A program made the position numbers and the translations under genes. The notes under the pieces were generated by a model. The model made no database searches. It saw only the letters and a list, made by a program, of their open reading frames with translations, and was not told the origin of the DNA. From Planctomycetota bacterium (GTDB taxonomy: Bacteria > Planctomycetota > MHYJ01 > JACQXL01 > JAVHLO01), in contig JAVHLO010000201.1 in the NCBI GenBank assembly GCA_031082105.1, positions 1 through 6,417 of the forward strand: a stretch of DNA of 6,417 nucleotides, read 5' to 3'. Shown here piece after piece: positions 1 to 5,257 of the stretch (position 1 is the stretch's first letter; each line of letters opens with the position of its first letter).

Positions 1-562
1 GCTTGTTCTGCTTTGCGAGCTCGGTCAGGTCGCGGCCGAAGGCGTCGAGCGCCTGCGTTTTCGTCTTGGCCGTCTTGCCCGGGGCCGCCTTCTCCTCGTG
101 CGCAGTCTGGGCCATGTCCGCACCGAGTATTTCGAGCGCCTCTTCGCGGACGTCTTCGAGCTTGATATCGAGGCTCTTGAGCACCTCCGCGGCGACCCCT
201 TCCGCCTCGCGAAGCAGGCCGAGCAACAGGTGTTCGGTGCCGAGGTAGTCGACCCCCTGCGTGCCCGCCTCTTCCTGCGCCCAGTCGAGGACCTTCTTGG
301 CCTTTGGAGTGAACGGGAGCTGCGCCTGCGGCGGCGGGCTGGCCTGGGCCGTGCCCGCGCTCACCCGCTTCTCCACTTCCTGCCTCACCTTCTTGAGATC
401 CACCTGCATGTTCTTCAGCACGCGCGCGGCGACACCGCTCCCTTCGAGCAGCAGGCCAAGTAGGATGTGCTCGGTGCCTATGTATTCGGCGTGGAGCCTG
501 AGGGCTTCCTGGCGCGCAAGGCTCATCACCTTGCGAGCCCGGTCCGTGAAGCGGTCAAACAT
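1..562 (-). CDS. clpC: ATP-dependent Clp protease ATP-binding subunit ClpC, N-terminal part (runs off the left edge)
   Basis: This is the start of a ClpC-type AAA+ unfoldase, which feeds substrates to the ClpP protease in the cytoplasm. Read on the minus strand from ATG 562-560, 187 codons are open to the window edge. The protein begins MFDRFTDRARKVM and holds two tandem Clp N-domain repeats: residues about 1-65, with EYIGTEHILLGLL at 26-38, and about 82-148, with DYLGTEHLLLGLL at 105-117. A short linker with an A/P/Q-rich stretch (70-80) separates them. Residues 171-184 (ALDAFGRDLTELAK) match the segment that in ClpC precedes the first AAA+ module, whose Walker motifs lie outside the window. 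A GAGG ribosome-binding site (complement of 571-574) sits 8 nt before the start. ClpA/ClpB are less likely because the N-domain wording is ClpC-like. No ctsR, mcsA or mcsB is seen upstream. The likely promoter lies about 480 nt upstream. Confidence 0.95.
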   Translation of the reverse strand, partial: MFDRFTDRARKVMSLARQEALRLHAEYIGTEHILLGLLLEGSGVAARVLKNMQVDLKKVRQEVEKRVSAGTAQASPPPQAQLPFTPKAKKVLDWAQEEAGTQGVDYLGTEHLLLGLLREAEGVAAEVLKSLDIKLEDVREEALEILGADMAQTAHEEKAAPGKTAKTKTQALDAFGRDLTELAKQNK

Positions 563-570
563 GGTTCGAG

Positions 571-574
571 CCTC
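571..574 (-). promoter_or_regulatory. Ribosome-binding site of clpC
   Basis: The minus strand reads GAGG 8 nt before ATG 562-560. It is a modest Shine-Dalgarno match but correctly spaced, and it supports the clpC start together with the family-typical N-terminus. Confidence 0.5.
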
Positions 575-614
575 GAATCTGAGGTTCCGAATCTGAAGGC
601 CTGCGAAAAAGCGC

Positions 615-661
615 CAAGGATCCTGAGTCCACAAGAGCTGAAACAAAACTCAAGATCCTGG
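615..661 (-). other. Stem-loop in the clpC leader
   Basis: The arms 615-628 and 648-661 are inverted repeats (14 pairs, with one mismatch and one position that becomes G-U on one strand) around a 19-nt loop. In the clpC transcript the hairpin lies about 50-100 nt before the start codon. A short T5 run (within complement of 601-615) follows about 5-10 nt after it, so it could act weakly as an attenuator, but it lacks the tight GC stem plus immediate U-tract of a true terminator. Function is unknown. Confidence 0.4.
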
Positions 662-672
662 CGACCCTGGTT

Positions 673-839
673 GCGAGCCACAGAATCACACGGAAACGCA
701 CAGAAGAACACGGAAGAAAGAAAGTGCGAATCGAAAGACCCGATTGACGCCCTTCTTGAGCTTCTTGGACCTCTTGTGTTCTCGCTTTTGTTTCTGTATG
801 TCTCCGTGTGTTCCTGTGGCTTTCAACGAGGTTCCCGGG
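673..839 (+). repeat. Dispersed intergenic repeat, copy A (167 bp, with inverted ends)
   Basis: This segment matches the reverse complement of 6241-6407 without gaps, with about 25 mismatches by eye (roughly 85% identity, most of them transitions). Its outer part has imperfect inverted arms: 677-705 (beginning GCCACAGAATCACACGG) pairs with 792-820 (ending CCGTGTGTTCCTGTGGC), 24 of 29 positions matching, so a single strand can fold into a long hairpin with a roughly 85-nt central region. The shared segment ends in CCCGGG (834-839). Short open frames through it (such as 526-711 on the minus strand) are not protein-like. The element carries no transposase, so it is best described as a non-autonomous, MITE- or REP-like repeat. 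It lies within the predicted clpC 5' leader. Confidence 0.85.
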
Positions 840-843
840 ATTG

Positions 844-872
844 TCCGCCTCGGGCGGATCCGCTGAGGCGGA
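844..872. repeat. GC-rich imperfect palindrome (TCCGCCTC...GAGGCGGA)
   Basis: A perfect 10-bp palindrome GCGGATCCGC (854-863) is flanked by TCCGCCTC (844-851) and GAGGCGGA (865-872), with a small bulge. It begins 5 nt beyond repeat copy A. Such CCGCCTC-type palindromes behave like small REP elements in many GC-rich genomes (from memory). No downstream T-tract is present on either strand, so it is not a terminator. Confidence 0.55.
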
Positions 873-1037
873 AAGGACTACTTCGCTGTCCCGACTTGTT
901 CACGAAATTCGAACTGCCGTCACGCCCCGACGCACGGGGGCATCTCCTTGTCCATTGGATTCGGAAATGCCGGACAAGGTCTCTTCCCGGCAAAATCGAG
1001 AGTCCGGGTGAACCTATCGAGGCCGCTCTTCGTTCAA
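873..1037. other. Non-coding leader segment between the palindrome and the clpC promoter
   Basis: I see no convincing gene here. A perfect 8-bp stem (CCTTGTCC 946-953 with GGACAAGG 972-979, 18-nt loop) and a smaller CCCC/GGGG hairpin (925-928 with 936-939) are present. If the leftward promoter is active, this is the 5' part of the clpC leader RNA. No CIRCE element (TTAGCACTC-N9-GAGTGCTAA) and no tRNA fold were found. Confidence 0.4.
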
Positions 1038-1044
1038 ATTATTG

Positions 1045-1073
1045 ATTCTAGCACGCGTAGATATATATGTCAA
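1045..1073 (-). promoter_or_regulatory. Sigma70-type promoter directed toward clpC
   Basis: On the minus strand a perfect -35 TTGACA (complement of 1068-1073) is followed after exactly 17 nt by a -10 TAGAAT (complement of 1045-1050, 5 of 6 consensus). It sits in the AT-rich island 1030-1120 of an otherwise GC-rich region. Transcription would start near 1038 and give clpC a leader of about 475 nt containing repeat copy A. No other gene lies between this promoter and clpC. Confidence 0.7.
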
Positions 1074-1086
1074 GATAAAAAAGTGC

Positions 1087-1115
1087 GTATTTCTTTGAAC
1101 CTGAGCCGATATAAT
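1087..1115 (+). promoter_or_regulatory. Possible promoter for the 1353-3162 unit
   Basis: A perfect -10 hexamer TATAAT (1110-1115) lies on the plus strand, but the -35 position (GTATTT at 1087-1092, 17-nt spacing) is poor and there is no extended -10 TG. It would give a 5' UTR of about 230 nt. It lies back-to-back with the stronger leftward promoter. This is a weak call; the plus-strand unit may start elsewhere. Confidence 0.3.
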
Positions 1116-1352
1116 GGTATCATCGGAAAGTCGATGCCGGCCTCCGGTCTTGAGATCGCACGGCATGACTGGCCGTTGCGTCATTACGTCAGTGCGCAGA
1201 ACGAGTTGGGCGACACGGCCTCGCTTGGCCGACCAGCGGTTCCGGTTGGTGTCACCTGGCCCGACGGATCTTTCATCAGTTGGCGGCGCGACGAGACGCC
1301 ATCGGCAGACGCGGGACCTCTTGTGGCTCGTGGGGGCGCTTGGAGTTAAATC
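1116..1352 (+). other. Non-coding stretch upstream of the membrane-protein gene
   Basis: No supported gene lies here. Short plus-strand frames (for example 1114-1356, 80 residues) are Arg/Ser-rich, resemble no family I know and have no ribosome-binding site. A GGAG at 1340-1343 belongs to the gene starting at 1353. Confidence 0.4.
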
Positions 1353-2390
1353 ATGAAATTCGGTGGGGATTTGACGTCGAAAAGTCCAACACTCCAGAAA
1401 GAGATGCGAAAGGTCATCATCTTCGGTGTGTTGCTTGTCGTCATTCTGACCTTCGTATGGCTGACCGCCGACAGGGCGCTCAGGGACTACAAGGAACGGG
1501 AAGACAGCGCGGTGCCCGCGGACAACACCACGCCGAACGAGCAGAAGACCCTTCCGCCCGGGGAGACTCAGACGGACCCGCAACCGCCCGAAGACGAGAC
1601 CGGTCCCGTCCCGCCGGAGAAGGACCCCGCGCTCGCCGACAAGACCCACGGCATGTTCCGCGACGTGAAGGACTACGAAGGGCTCAAGCAGGACACGGCG
1701 TACAACTACGTCCTGCGCAAGGTGCACCAGATGTCCCAGGCCGAGATACAGTTGGCCATGAACCGGAACATCAACATCAAGGCCGGCAAACTGCTGGCCA
1801 AGCCCGACGAATACCGTGGCGATTTCTTCAGGGCGCGCGGAACCATCGTCTATCTCGAGACGCTCAAGCTCAACACGAACCCGGTCGGCGTGGAGGATGT
1901 CTACGAGGCCTACCTGGTCGACATCGGCAGGGATGACACGCAGGGATACTACGTGCACGTCATTGAGCGCCCCACGATGCCCGAGGTCGGCGTTGACCAG
2001 GCCAGGGTCGACGGGGTGTTCTTCAAGATTCTCAGGTATGAAACCCGAAACGGCGAAGCGAAGTTCGTGCCGTTCATCTTCGGCAAGCGCCTCGTGGTCG
2101 AGAAGGCGCCGAAGATGGAACGGACGACGCTCACCATCGAGTACGTCATTGTCGGCATACTTGCCGCGGCCTTTTTCACGGTGCTCATCGTTTCCTTTGT
2201 GACGCGGAGGGGCGATGCCGAGCTGATGCACGGGCTCGGCAAGCTGCGGCGCAGCCGCGCGGCGCAGAAGGGAAAGACGGACGGCCTGTCCGCATCCGGG
2301 CCCGACAAGGGCGGAGACAAGTCCACGCCGCCCCAGTCCATGACCGAGCCGAAACGAGATGAGTCGAACCAACCGCCACCCGGTACGTAA
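1353..2390 (+). CDS. Membrane-anchored protein of unknown function with a central beta-rich (possibly OB-like) domain
   Basis: I do not recognise a named family. The 345-residue product has a first membrane helix at about 20-39 (VIIFGVLLVVILTFVWL), a Pro/Glu/Thr-rich linker (about 52-90), a folded domain at about 95-255, a second helix at about 264-283 (YVIVGILAAAFFTVLIVSFV) and a charged, probably disordered tail. Basic residues after helix 2 (RR at 285-286) and near the N-terminus place both ends inside and the central domain outside the cytoplasm. Within it, residues 131-255 (KPDEYRGDFFRARGTIVYLE, then VRVDG-like ARVDGVFFKILRYE and a GKRLVVE strand) look like a compact beta-barrel. Similar GYFFK-type membrane proteins occur in Planctomycetes as I recall, which is not checked. 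GGAG at 1340-1343, 9 nt before ATG 1353, fixes the start. It overlaps the next gene by 32 nt, suggesting co-transcription. Confidence 0.85.
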   Translation: MKFGGDLTSKSPTLQKEMRKVIIFGVLLVVILTFVWLTADRALRDYKEREDSAVPADNTTPNEQKTLPPGETQTDPQPPEDETGPVPPEKDPALADKTHGMFRDVKDYEGLKQDTAYNYVLRKVHQMSQAEIQLAMNRNINIKAGKLLAKPDEYRGDFFRARGTIVYLETLKLNTNPVGVEDVYEAYLVDIGRDDTQGYYVHVIERPTMPEVGVDQARVDGVFFKILRYETRNGEAKFVPFIFGKRLVVEKAPKMERTTLTIEYVIVGILAAAFFTVLIVSFVTRRGDAELMHGLGKLRRSRAAQKGKTDGLSASGPDKGGDKSTPPQSMTEPKRDESNQPPPGT

Positions 2391-3162
2391 TAGTAGGCCG
2401 CGCCCACGGCGAGCCGGTCCCGTGCCCGCACTGCAGGTACACTTGTACACAGGCGACGGCAAGGGCAAGACGACCGCCGCGTTCGGGGTTGCGCTCCGCG
2501 CGGCCGGGCATGGGCTCAAGACCTTCGTGATCCAATTCCTCAAGAGCGCTCACGTCTACGGCGAGGCGGGCGCATCGACGCAGCTCGGCAAGAACATCGA
2601 GGTTACCCAGTTCGGCCGCGCGTGCCCGTTTCTTGGAGTCCCGGGCGTGTCCGCCCTGGCCGGGAAAGTCTCACGAGGCGCCGACATTCATGGCAGCGCC
2701 GCCGCCGCCCATTTGGACTGCAGTGGCTGTTCGTGCCCATGCCATGTCTCGCGGTCCACGGTGAACGCCGACGACCGCCGGAGGGTCGCAAGCGGATTGG
2801 CTCTTGCCCGCGCGCAGATCAGGTCGGGCGGATGGGACATCGTCGTGCTCGACGAGTCGCTCTACCTCCCGGCGATCGGGCTGTGCAGCGTCGCCGACCT
2901 GCTTCGTGTGGTGAAGTCCGCGCGGGCGGCGTGCAGGAACAGGACGAGCGAGAACAAGACAGACGGGAACAGGACGAAAGGGAACGGGACGGACGGAAAC
3001 TTGCCGGGCAGGAATACGACGGGCCGGCCGATCGCCCTTATCCTCACGGGCGGCCCGTGTCCCCCGAGGCTTGCCGAGGCCGCGGACCTCGTCACTTCGA
3101 TAACAGGTCGGAAGCACCACTCCACACGGCGCGGATTCTCCATCCCCGGGGTCGACCGCTGA
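2359..3162 (+). CDS. cobO: Cob(I)yrinic acid a,c-diamide / cob(I)alamin adenosyltransferase, CobO/BtuR family, with insertions
   Basis: The 267-residue product belongs to the P-loop ATP:corrinoid adenosyltransferases, which transfer the adenosyl group of ATP to Co(I) corrinoids in adenosylcobalamin synthesis or salvage, in the cytoplasm. The fold is clear: strand LQVHLYT, Walker A GDGKGKT (32-38), AAFGVALRAAGHG, QFLKS, the GWDIVVLDE strand with its acidic pair D165-E166, then LILTGG (227-232), ADLVTSITGRKH and the C-terminal GFSIPGVD. It is longer than the usual roughly 180-200 residues because of two insertions: residues about 88-135, with a cysteine cluster C121, C124, C126, C128 and H129, and residues 194-223, a six-unit pentapeptide repeat. 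The TGR motif of relatives is TGG here. The start is uncertain: ATG 2359 overlaps the upstream gene, while GTG 2422 (residue 22) would begin directly before the first strand. The basic N-terminus (1-20) is atypical. A terminator follows at 3287-3323. Confidence 0.85.
   Translation: MSRTNRHPVRNSRPRPRRAGPVPALQVHLYTGDGKGKTTAAFGVALRAAGHGLKTFVIQFLKSAHVYGEAGASTQLGKNIEVTQFGRACPFLGVPGVSALAGKVSRGADIHGSAAAAHLDCSGCSCPCHVSRSTVNADDRRRVASGLALARAQIRSGGWDIVVLDESLYLPAIGLCSVADLLRVVKSARAACRNRTSENKTDGNRTKGNGTDGNLPGRNTTGRPIALILTGGPCPPRLAEAADLVTSITGRKHHSTRRGFSIPGVDR
2937..3026 (+). repeat. 15-bp tandem repeat (about six units) inside the adenosyltransferase gene
   Basis: Four clear units follow one another: GAACAGGACGAGCGA (2937), GAACAAGACAGACGG (2952), GAACAGGACGAAAGG (2967) and GAACGGGACGGACGG (2982). 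Two degenerate units then keep the period (2997-3011 and 3012-3026). Being a multiple of three, the array preserves the frame and encodes a pentapeptide repeat: NRTSE, NKTDG, NRTKG, NGTDG, NLPGR, NTTGR, with Asn at 194, 199, 204, 209, 214 and 219. Confidence 0.9.
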
Positions 3163-3163
3163 T

Positions 3164-3185
3164 CTACGAACCCGCGAGTTCGTAG
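3164..3185 (+). other. Hairpin directly after the adenosyltransferase stop codon
   Basis: CTACGAAC (3164-3171) and GTTCGTAG (3178-3185) form a perfect 8-bp stem with a 6-nt loop, starting 2 nt after the stop. No T-tract follows, so it is not by itself an intrinsic terminator. It may protect the mRNA 3' end or compete with the larger structure that shares 3182-3185. Confidence 0.55.
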
Positions 3186-3286
3186 TAAGCGACGCAGGCC
3201 GCAGCCGGAGTCGCGTCATCCACGCACGCAATCGCGAATCCCCTATCGACGAAACGGCACTCCGCTGCGGCTCCGTGCCTTACTAC
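3182..3286 (+). ncRNA. Candidate branched RNA structure in the 3' untranslated region
   Basis: GTAGTAAG (3182-3189) is an exact inverted repeat of CTTACTAC (3279-3286) and would close a domain of about 105 nt. Inside, GCGAC...GTCGC with a nested GGC/GCC pair and GGCAC...GTGCC with a nested CCGC/GCGG pair suggest two arms. The closing stem ends exactly where the terminator stem begins (3287). No tRNA T-arm or cobalamin-riboswitch B12 box is present, so the identity is unknown. It could be a processed 3'-UTR RNA or chance pairing in GC-rich DNA. Confidence 0.3.
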
Positions 3287-3323
3287 AAACCAGCCGAGCA
3301 GTCCGCTCGGCTGGTTTCTTTTT
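3287..3323 (+). terminator. Rho-independent terminator of the 1353-3162 unit
   Basis: AAACCAGCCGAGC (3287-3299) pairs perfectly over 13 bp with GCTCGGCTGGTTT (3305-3317) around the 5-nt loop AGTCC and is followed by CTTTTT. It ends transcription about 125-160 nt after the adenosyltransferase stop. The T-run finishes one base before the -35 element of the pyruvate kinase promoter. Confidence 0.92.
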
Positions 3324-3324
3324 G

Positions 3325-3353
3325 TTGACACAAAATGGTGTTTCTGATACCGT
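3325..3353 (+). promoter_or_regulatory. Sigma70-type promoter of pyk, with extended -10
   Basis: A perfect -35 TTGACA (3325-3330) is spaced 17 nt from TACCGT (3348-3353), a weak -10 (3 of 6 consensus) that is helped by an upstream TG at 3345-3346, giving the extended -10 form TGATACCGT. Transcription would begin near 3360, leaving a leader of only about 20 nt that consists mainly of the ribosome-binding site. Confidence 0.6.
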
Positions 3354-3370
3354 GTACCATGGAATTTCTG

Positions 3371-3377
3371 AAAGGAG
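3371..3377 (+). promoter_or_regulatory. Ribosome-binding site that fixes the pyk start
   Basis: AAAGGAG lies 4 nt before ATG 3382. It decides against the upstream in-frame TTG at 3322, which would lie in the terminator tail and ahead of the promoter and would add 20 residues unlike any pyruvate kinase N-terminus. Confidence 0.85.
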
Positions 3378-3381
3378 TGAC

Positions 3382-4824
3382 ATGCACTACACGAAAATAC
3401 TCGCCACATTGGGTCCCGCGTCCGAGAAGGTGGAGGTCATCCGCAGCCTCATCGAGGCCGGCGCGAACGGGTTCAGGCTGAACTTCTCACACGGCACGCA
3501 CGAGGCGCACGCCCGCTTCTACAGGACCGTACGCCAGACCGCAAAGGAGCTCGGCACGCCGGTCGCCATCCTGCAGGACCTGCAGGGCCCGAAGATCAGG
3601 ACGGGCAACAACAAGGACGGCCAGCCGCTCAGGCTGCGCAACGGCGAAAAATTCACAATCACCACCCGTGAAATCCTCGGCGAAGGAAGCCTCGTCGGCA
3701 CGACCTACTCGCGCCTGCCGCGCGATGTGAAGCGCGGCGACCGCATCCTGCTCGATGACGGCATGATCGAGCTGCGCGTGGAACGCTCGACCGGCACGGA
3801 CGTCGAGACCGTGGTCATCGACGGCGGTTTTCTCGGCGAGCACAAGGGGATCAACCTCCCGGGCGTCGCAGTCTCCATCCCCGCGCTCACCGAAAAGGAC
3901 AAGTCGGACGCGGCCTTCGGGCTGGAACTGGGAGTTGACTATATCGCGCTCTCCTTCGTACGGAAGCCGGATGATATCCTCGAGCTGCGCGAGTTTATCA
4001 CGAAGCAGGGCAAGAATACACACATCGTCGCGAAGATCGAGAAGCCCGAAGCGGTCGATCATCTCGCCGAGATACTCGACGTGACGGACGGGGTCATGGT
4101 CGCGCGCGGCGACCTGGGCATCGAGACCAGCATCGAGCGTGTGCCCGTCATACAGAAGACGATCATCGCCGAAGCCAACAAGCGCGGCAAACTGGTCATC
4201 ACGGCGACGCAGATGCTCGAATCGATGATCCACCATCCCATCCCGACACGCGCGGAGGTGACCGACATCGCCAACGCCGTGCTCGACGGGACGGACGTTC
4301 TGATGCTCTCCGGCGAGACGGCGAACGGCGATTTCCCGGTCGAGACTGTGAAGTGCATGGCGCGGGTCGCTGAGGAGGCGGAGCTGAACCTCTACCGCTT
4401 CTACAGGACGCGCGAGGAGGTCACTCTCGAGGAGCACTCCTCCACGCACGCCATCGTCGCTGCGGCAGCGGCCGCGGCCCGCGACATAAGCGCGAACGCG
4501 ATCGTCGCGTTCTCGCTCTCCGGGCGCACTGCGTCGCTCCTGTCGCAGCAGCGGCCCTTCGCGCCGATCATCGCATTCGCGTCGAACGACGAGGCTTTCA
4601 ACAGGCTTGCGCTCGTCTGGGGTGTGCAATCGTACCCGATGGCGTTCCACGAGAGCGCGGACGAGCTGCTCCGGATCGGCGAACAGGAATTGATCGCGCG
4701 GGGGATCGTCAAGCCGGGCGACACCGTCGTAATGGTCGCGGGCACATCCAGCGCGGCCGCCGCCACCAACATGCTGAAGGTCCACCGGATCGTGAAACCG
4801 TCCGCGGACGAGAAGTGCAGGTAG
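3382..4824 (+). CDS. pyk: Pyruvate kinase
   Basis: The enzyme converts phosphoenolpyruvate and ADP to pyruvate and ATP, the last step of glycolysis, in the cytoplasm. At 480 residues it has the usual length of a bacterial pyruvate kinase without the extra C-terminal PEP-utiliser-like domain seen in Bacillus. Key motifs are present and intact: KILATLGPAS (5-14), FRLNFSHG (31-38, with R32, N34 and S36), LQDLQGPKIRTG (64-75), the B-domain from about 75 to 170, DYIALSFVRKPDD, the catalytic lysine in AKIEKPEAV (K218, E220), MVARGDLGIE (239-248, metal ligand D244) and ITATQMLESMI followed by PTRAEVTDIANAVLDG and LMLSGETANG. The C-terminal allosteric-type domain (about 350-480) has the alpha/beta pattern of the family, with FSLSGRTASLLSQQRP. 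It has its own promoter and the next gene starts 15 nt after its stop, so the two are co-transcribed. Confidence 0.97.
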   Translation: MHYTKILATLGPASEKVEVIRSLIEAGANGFRLNFSHGTHEAHARFYRTVRQTAKELGTPVAILQDLQGPKIRTGNNKDGQPLRLRNGEKFTITTREILGEGSLVGTTYSRLPRDVKRGDRILLDDGMIELRVERSTGTDVETVVIDGGFLGEHKGINLPGVAVSIPALTEKDKSDAAFGLELGVDYIALSFVRKPDDILELREFITKQGKNTHIVAKIEKPEAVDHLAEILDVTDGVMVARGDLGIETSIERVPVIQKTIIAEANKRGKLVITATQMLESMIHHPIPTRAEVTDIANAVLDGTDVLMLSGETANGDFPVETVKCMARVAEEAELNLYRFYRTREEVTLEEHSSTHAIVAAAAAAARDISANAIVAFSLSGRTASLLSQQRPFAPIIAFASNDEAFNRLALVWGVQSYPMAFHESADELLRIGEQELIARGIVKPGDTVVMVAGTSSAAAATNMLKVHRIVKPSADEKCR

Positions 4825-4828
4825 AATC

Positions 4829-4833
4829 GGGAG
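4829..4833 (+). promoter_or_regulatory. Ribosome-binding site of the PqqD-like gene
   Basis: GGGAG, 6 nt before ATG 4840, sits between the pyk stop and the start codon. It supports this start rather than an internal one after the low-complexity segment. Confidence 0.75.
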
Positions 4834-4839
4834 CGAATA

Positions 4840-5211
4840 ATGGACGACAAGAGGAAACCGCAGAAGTCGCCCGGTCCGCAGCCTCAACCCGCCCGGCAGG
4901 CGGCCGGAGCCGCCCACGAAGCGGCCCCCGCGCAGCCGAAGGCGGCGCCCGCCCCAACGCAGCCGCCCTTCCCGACCGTGTCAAAAGACCTGGCCGTCAG
5001 CGAACGCGGGTTCCTCTTCGATCCCCGCACCGGCCTGACCTATACGCTGAATCCGACCGGTATCTTCATCCTGCAGGAGCTTCAGAAGGGAAGCTCCGAG
5101 GGCAAGCTGCATTCCGACCTCGCCGACCGGTTCGACGTGATGAGCGAACGGGCCCGCGAGGACCTGCGCGATTTCGTCCAGCAACTGAAGGACTTCGGCC
5201 TGGCCACGTAG
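4840..5211 (+). CDS. PqqD-like small protein (resembles HPr-rel-A system PqqD family)
   Basis: This is a 123-residue protein in two parts. Residues 1-46 are low-complexity, rich in Pro, Ala and Gln, and probably disordered. Residues 47-123 form a PqqD-type winged-helix domain: LAVSERGFLFDPRTGLTYTL, then NPTGIFILQELQKGSS, then a helical part with HSDLADRFDVMSERAREDLRDFVQQLKDFGLA. PqqD domains bind precursor peptides for radical-SAM or other modifying enzymes. The FDPRTG and NPTG wording best recalls the group annotated as HPr-rel-A system PqqD family, whose partners include an HprK-related kinase. No precursor peptide, radical-SAM enzyme or HprK-like gene is in the window, so the role here is unassigned. 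It follows pyk by 15 nt and shares its transcript. The long Pro/Ala-rich N-terminal tail is unusual for the family as I know it. Confidence 0.8.
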   Translation: MDDKRKPQKSPGPQPQPARQAAGAAHEAAPAQPKAAPAPTQPPFPTVSKDLAVSERGFLFDPRTGLTYTLNPTGIFILQELQKGSSEGKLHSDLADRFDVMSERAREDLRDFVQQLKDFGLAT

Positions 5212-5257
5212 ATCGTCCCGGAACACCGCGGCCGGGCGCAGCGTGACCACGACCGAA

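Noticed and set aside
574..599. Short direct repeat (CGAATCTGAGG / CGAATCTGAAG)
   Set aside because: There are only two adjacent 11-nt units, too short to call an element; probably chance or a minor slippage duplication.
922..945. Seven-codon leader peptide on the minus strand (ATG at 943-941) preceded by AAGGAG
   Set aside because: The AAGGAG directly touches the ATG, leaving no room for ribosome spacing.
526..1045. Possible small proteins in the clpC upstream region, on either strand
   Set aside because: They consist of translated repeat and hairpin sequence without ribosome-binding sites or family resemblance.
1040..1120. CIRCE or other heat-shock operator near the clpC promoter
   Set aside because: A TAGCAC fragment is present, but there is no TTAGCACTC-N9-GAGTGCTAA inverted repeat.
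1014..2543. 509-codon open frame on the minus strand
   Set aside because: It runs antisense to the membrane-protein gene, is rich in Arg/Val/Leu/His/Asp as expected from a reversed GC-rich gene, and matches no family.
3182..3286. tRNA (including selenocysteine tRNA) because of the 8-bp closing stem
   Set aside because: There is no T-arm with a 7-nt loop next to the closing stem, no recognisable anticodon arm, and the length does not fit.
3163..3381. Cobalamin riboswitch, given the neighbouring adenosyltransferase gene
   Set aside because: No B12-box-like GCCACTG with the conserved core is present, and the region is downstream of that gene.
3487..4917. 476-codon open frame on the minus strand
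   Set aside because: It is the mirror of pyruvate kinase, whose motifs on the plus strand are unmistakable.
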